Shown: piece after piece, positions 6,263 to 8,153 of the stretch
How the letters are laid out: each line of letters starts with the position of its first letter
How positions within the stretch are numbered: the stretch's first letter is position 1
Assembly (NCBI GenBank): GCA_016206875.1
Contig: JACQQR010000236.1
Coordinates: forward strand, 1-8,153
DNA: 8,153 nucleotides
Reading direction: 5' to 3'
Source: Candidatus Omnitrophota bacterium
GTDB taxonomy: Bacteria > Omnitrophota > Omnitrophia > Omnitrophales > JACROU01
The notes under the pieces: generated by a model
Seen by the model: the letters and a program-made list of their open reading frames with translations, nothing else
Database searches by the model: none
What the model was told of the DNA's origin: nothing
Position numbers and translations under genes: made by a program

Positions 6263-6300
6263 GTCATTCCCACGCCGGCCTCGGCTGGTGCGGGGGTGAC
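6263..6300. repeat. Palindromic hairpin element between transketolase and glycosyltransferase
   Basis: GTCATTCCCACGCCGGC (6263-6279) folds on GCTGGTGCGGGGGTGAC (6284-6300) with one A-C mismatch and four G-U-type pairs, leaving a CTCG tetraloop. It fills about half of the 78-nt gap between the two genes. The GTCATTCCC...GGGGTGAC ends resemble common dispersed intergenic repeats. There is no T run after it, so strong intrinsic termination is not expected, but as RNA it could pause or attenuate transcription or protect the upstream mRNA. It begins only 6 nt after the transketolase stop. Confidence 0.6.
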
Positions 6301-6334
6301 ACACCACGGATGACCGGCCAAATATGAAAAATTT

Positions 6335-8098
6335 ATGTTAAAACTGGTACATGCTATTTTTTCTTCCCTTAAAAAATTGATTCTGACTTCAGATGTGCTC
6401 CGCCTATTGCGAAAATGGGATATTTTTCCTTTATGGCTTATCATTCGAAGCGGCTTTTCAAAACCGGAGCTCCAACGGTGGAAAAATTACCGGCAGTTTA
6501 AAAAGAAATATCAATCACTACTCACCGGCAACATTGCCGTCCAGTCCGGGCCTAAAATCTTATTTGTGCATTTATTACCCATCCCGCCCTTGGCCTTCAT
6601 CGAAGGTATGCTCGCCAAATCGCTGGAACTGCGCGGTGCGCAAATTTTCTTTCTCCTGCAACGTATGAATTGCTGGGAAGAGCAATATTTGCGCGTATTC
6701 GGCCACCGGCATTTTCTCTATATCGAAGACTATCTCCCGGATGCCGGACCCTATGCCAAACTGGCTTCGGACTTCATAGCTGCTTCCGGCAACGTTTATG
6801 ATATTTTAAACATCCAGTTTCATCAGGCCGACGTGGGGCGTCACGCGCTTTCAACCGCCCTCTTATGGAAACGCGGCTCCTCATTTGACATGTCCAATCA
6901 GGCGCTGATGAGCGCGCTCCACAAAGCGCTCACTTATTCTCTCCAAGCCGTATTGGCCGCCGAACGAATCCTTGAAACACTCGCCCCTTCCAAGCTGATT
7001 ACCTACGAAGGCGGATTCACTCCCCAGGCTGAATTTTATAATGTGGCCTTGATGCGGAATATCGACACGATACGCTGGTTTCGCTCTCATAAGGAACATG
7101 CCCTTCTGTTCCGGCGCTATCAATACGCAGACCGGTATGAACATTATTTCAACCTGGCTGATGAAACATGGCGGCAGGTGCGTGAGCTTCCCTGGCCTGA
7201 AGAAAAGGGGGAGTGGGTCAAAGAAAGTTTACAATCAAGTTATTTAGCCGGATTATGGTTTAAGCGGAAAAATATGATGGAGGGAAAGAAATTTAAAACT
7301 CCGGAGCAAATTCGCTCAGAGTTCGCCCTGGCGGGCGGGAAACCGAATGTTTTTGTTTTTTCGCATGTTTTGTGGGACGCTACTTTCTGGTTCGGGGATA
7401 ATTTATTTAAAGATTACGGAGAATGGCTCATTGAGACGATTCGCGCGGCTTGCGAAAACACGAATGCAAATTGGGTGATTAAAATGCATCCCGACAATGT
7501 ATGGAAGCAAAATTCGCTGAAAAAAGACCCGTACAGTTTGGCCAAACTGGATGAATATTGTCTCATTCAAAAACATTTTCCCACCTTGCCCCCCCACGTG
7601 CGGCTCATGCCCCCTGAAAGTGACACCAATCCGGTTTCTCTGTTTGGTGTAGCCGATTACGCCGTAACCGTGCGAGGCACCGTGGGCATTGAATTCCCGT
7701 GTTTCGGCACGCCGGCGCTGACGGCCGGCACAGGAAGGTATTCCGGAAGAGGTTTCACTATTGATTCAGATACCCGGGAAGCCTATCTGGAAAAATTACG
7801 CCACATTCACGAGCTTCCCCGCATGACAAGCGAGCAACAAGCGCTGGCGCAACGCTTCGCTTATTATGTATTTCATTTGAGACCGCTCTCTATCACTTCT
7901 TTCACCTGGAAACAAAATCTCTCTAAACAATCGGACTGGATTGAATATTTTGAACTGATTCTTAATATCGCCGGCCTTGAGGAGCTTTCCAAAGCACACG
8001 ATATGAATATCTTTTCAAACTGGGCGCTTGATTCCAAGTCATCGGATCTGCTGATGCCTGAAAACGAAAAGGGCGAGTCATGTCTACAAGCCCGTTAG
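6335..8098 (+). CDS. Capsule-polysaccharide-type GT-B glycosyltransferase (probable CMP-sugar user)
   Basis: A 587-aa protein without a clear signal peptide. A hydrophobic/basic N-terminal 40 residues may associate with the membrane. I do not recognise an exact family, but the layout fits GT-B capsule/ulosonate transferases (KpsC/KpsS- and bacterial sialyltransferase-like). LITYEGGFTP at about 221-230 resembles the acidic-Gly motif, VIKMHPDN at 381-388 carries the HP motif that contacts CMP in several sialyltransferase families, and TVRGTVGIEFPCFGTPAL at 445-462 matches the Ser/Thr-Gly-E-G-P nucleotide-site segment of capsule synthesis proteins. It would transfer the CMP-activated acid made by the preceding enzymes to a glycan or lipid acceptor on the cytoplasmic membrane face (inference). 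A stop codon (6311) lies in frame upstream and ATG 6335 is the only start, with a poor ribosome site. It overlaps the next gene by 19 nt. Confidence 0.68.
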   Translation: MLKLVHAIFSSLKKLILTSDVLRLLRKWDIFPLWLIIRSGFSKPELQRWKNYRQFKKKYQSLLTGNIAVQSGPKILFVHLLPIPPLAFIEGMLAKSLELRGAQIFFLLQRMNCWEEQYLRVFGHRHFLYIEDYLPDAGPYAKLASDFIAASGNVYDILNIQFHQADVGRHALSTALLWKRGSSFDMSNQALMSALHKALTYSLQAVLAAERILETLAPSKLITYEGGFTPQAEFYNVALMRNIDTIRWFRSHKEHALLFRRYQYADRYEHYFNLADETWRQVRELPWPEEKGEWVKESLQSSYLAGLWFKRKNMMEGKKFKTPEQIRSEFALAGGKPNVFVFSHVLWDATFWFGDNLFKDYGEWLIETIRAACENTNANWVIKMHPDNVWKQNSLKKDPYSLAKLDEYCLIQKHFPTLPPHVRLMPPESDTNPVSLFGVADYAVTVRGTVGIEFPCFGTPALTAGTGRYSGRGFTIDSDTREAYLEKLRHIHELPRMTSEQQALAQRFAYYVFHLRPLSITSFTWKQNLSKQSDWIEYFELILNIAGLEELSKAHDMNIFSNWALDSKSSDLLMPENEKGESCLQAR

Positions 8099-8153
8099 AG
8101 CTGGACCCGATTGTGATTCCAAAAATTCAGGGTCAGACCATTCTGGATGTGGG
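8080..8153 (+). CDS. Probable class I SAM-dependent methyltransferase, N-terminus only (3' truncated by window)
   Basis: An ATG inside the end of the glycosyltransferase gene opens a frame of 24 codons to the window edge, ending in GQTILDVG. This is the start of methyltransferase motif I (hydrophobic-L-D-V-G-x-G), the SAM-binding loop of Rossmann-type enzymes, and it lies at the usual distance from the N-terminus. A ribosome site (AAAAGGGCGAG, about 8067-8077) precedes it. The 19-nt overlap implies translational coupling with the glycosyltransferase. In a surface-glycan cluster such enzymes often methylate the sugar, but too little is visible to name a substrate, and even the family is inferred from one motif. 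Confidence 0.55.
   Translation, partial: MSTSPLELDPIVIPKIQGQTILDV

Overview
The window carries a compact, all-plus-strand surface-glycan cluster. It holds the 3' end of a PhyH-type 2-oxoglutarate oxygenase, a roughly 300-bp intergenic stretch packed with palindromic repeats, and then a tight run of genes: KdsC-like HAD phosphatase, PtmA-like short-chain dehydrogenase, aldehyde dehydrogenase, CMP-sugar (NeuA/PtmB-like) cytidylyltransferase, full-length transketolase, a capsule-type GT-B glycosyltransferase, and the first 24 codons of a probable SAM methyltransferase. Base composition is moderate, roughly half GC by eye. The enzyme families (KdsC-like phosphatase, CMP-ulosonate synthetase, KpsC/KpsS-like transferase) point to a Gram-negative-type bacterium making a CMP-activated acidic sugar for LPS, capsule or protein glycosylation. 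The dense small palindromic repeats resemble what I remember from uncultured PVC/Omnitrophota-like or deltaproteobacterial genomes, but that taxonomic guess is weak.

Layout. Positions 1-456: oxygenase C-terminus. Positions 457-764: no gene; a 178-bp imperfect-palindrome MITE-like element, a perfect 12-bp-stem hairpin, a perfect 10-bp-stem hairpin and a candidate promoter just before the operon. Positions 765-6256: five enzyme genes with almost no spacing (0-nt junction, 7-nt overlap, 5-nt gap, 32-nt overlap), indicating translational coupling. Positions 6257-6334: a short gap filled by another palindromic hairpin. Positions 6335-8098: glycosyltransferase, overlapping the downstream methyltransferase by 19 nt.

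How the genes may work together. The cytidylyltransferase activates a 2-keto-acid sugar, the HAD phosphatase removes its terminal phosphate, and the GT-B protein carries the EGG and HP motifs expected of a CMP-sugar user. No PEP-condensing synthase (NeuB/KdsA type), the usual source of such sugars, is present in the window. Instead there is a transketolase, which makes 2-ketoses by two-carbon transfer, together with an alcohol-dehydrogenase-type SDR and an aldehyde dehydrogenase. These could oxidise the C1 CH2OH of a ketose to a carboxylate. The set is therefore consistent with an aldol-synthase-independent route to a CMP-activated 2-ulosonic acid that keeps its 3-hydroxyl. This is a hypothesis, and the most interesting one here.

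A second notable point is an in-frame, near-perfect 29-bp palindrome inside the transketolase gene. It adds roughly 14-16 residues just before the thiamine-diphosphate GDG motif and looks like a REP/RPE-type repeat that landed in a protein-coding gene without breaking it.
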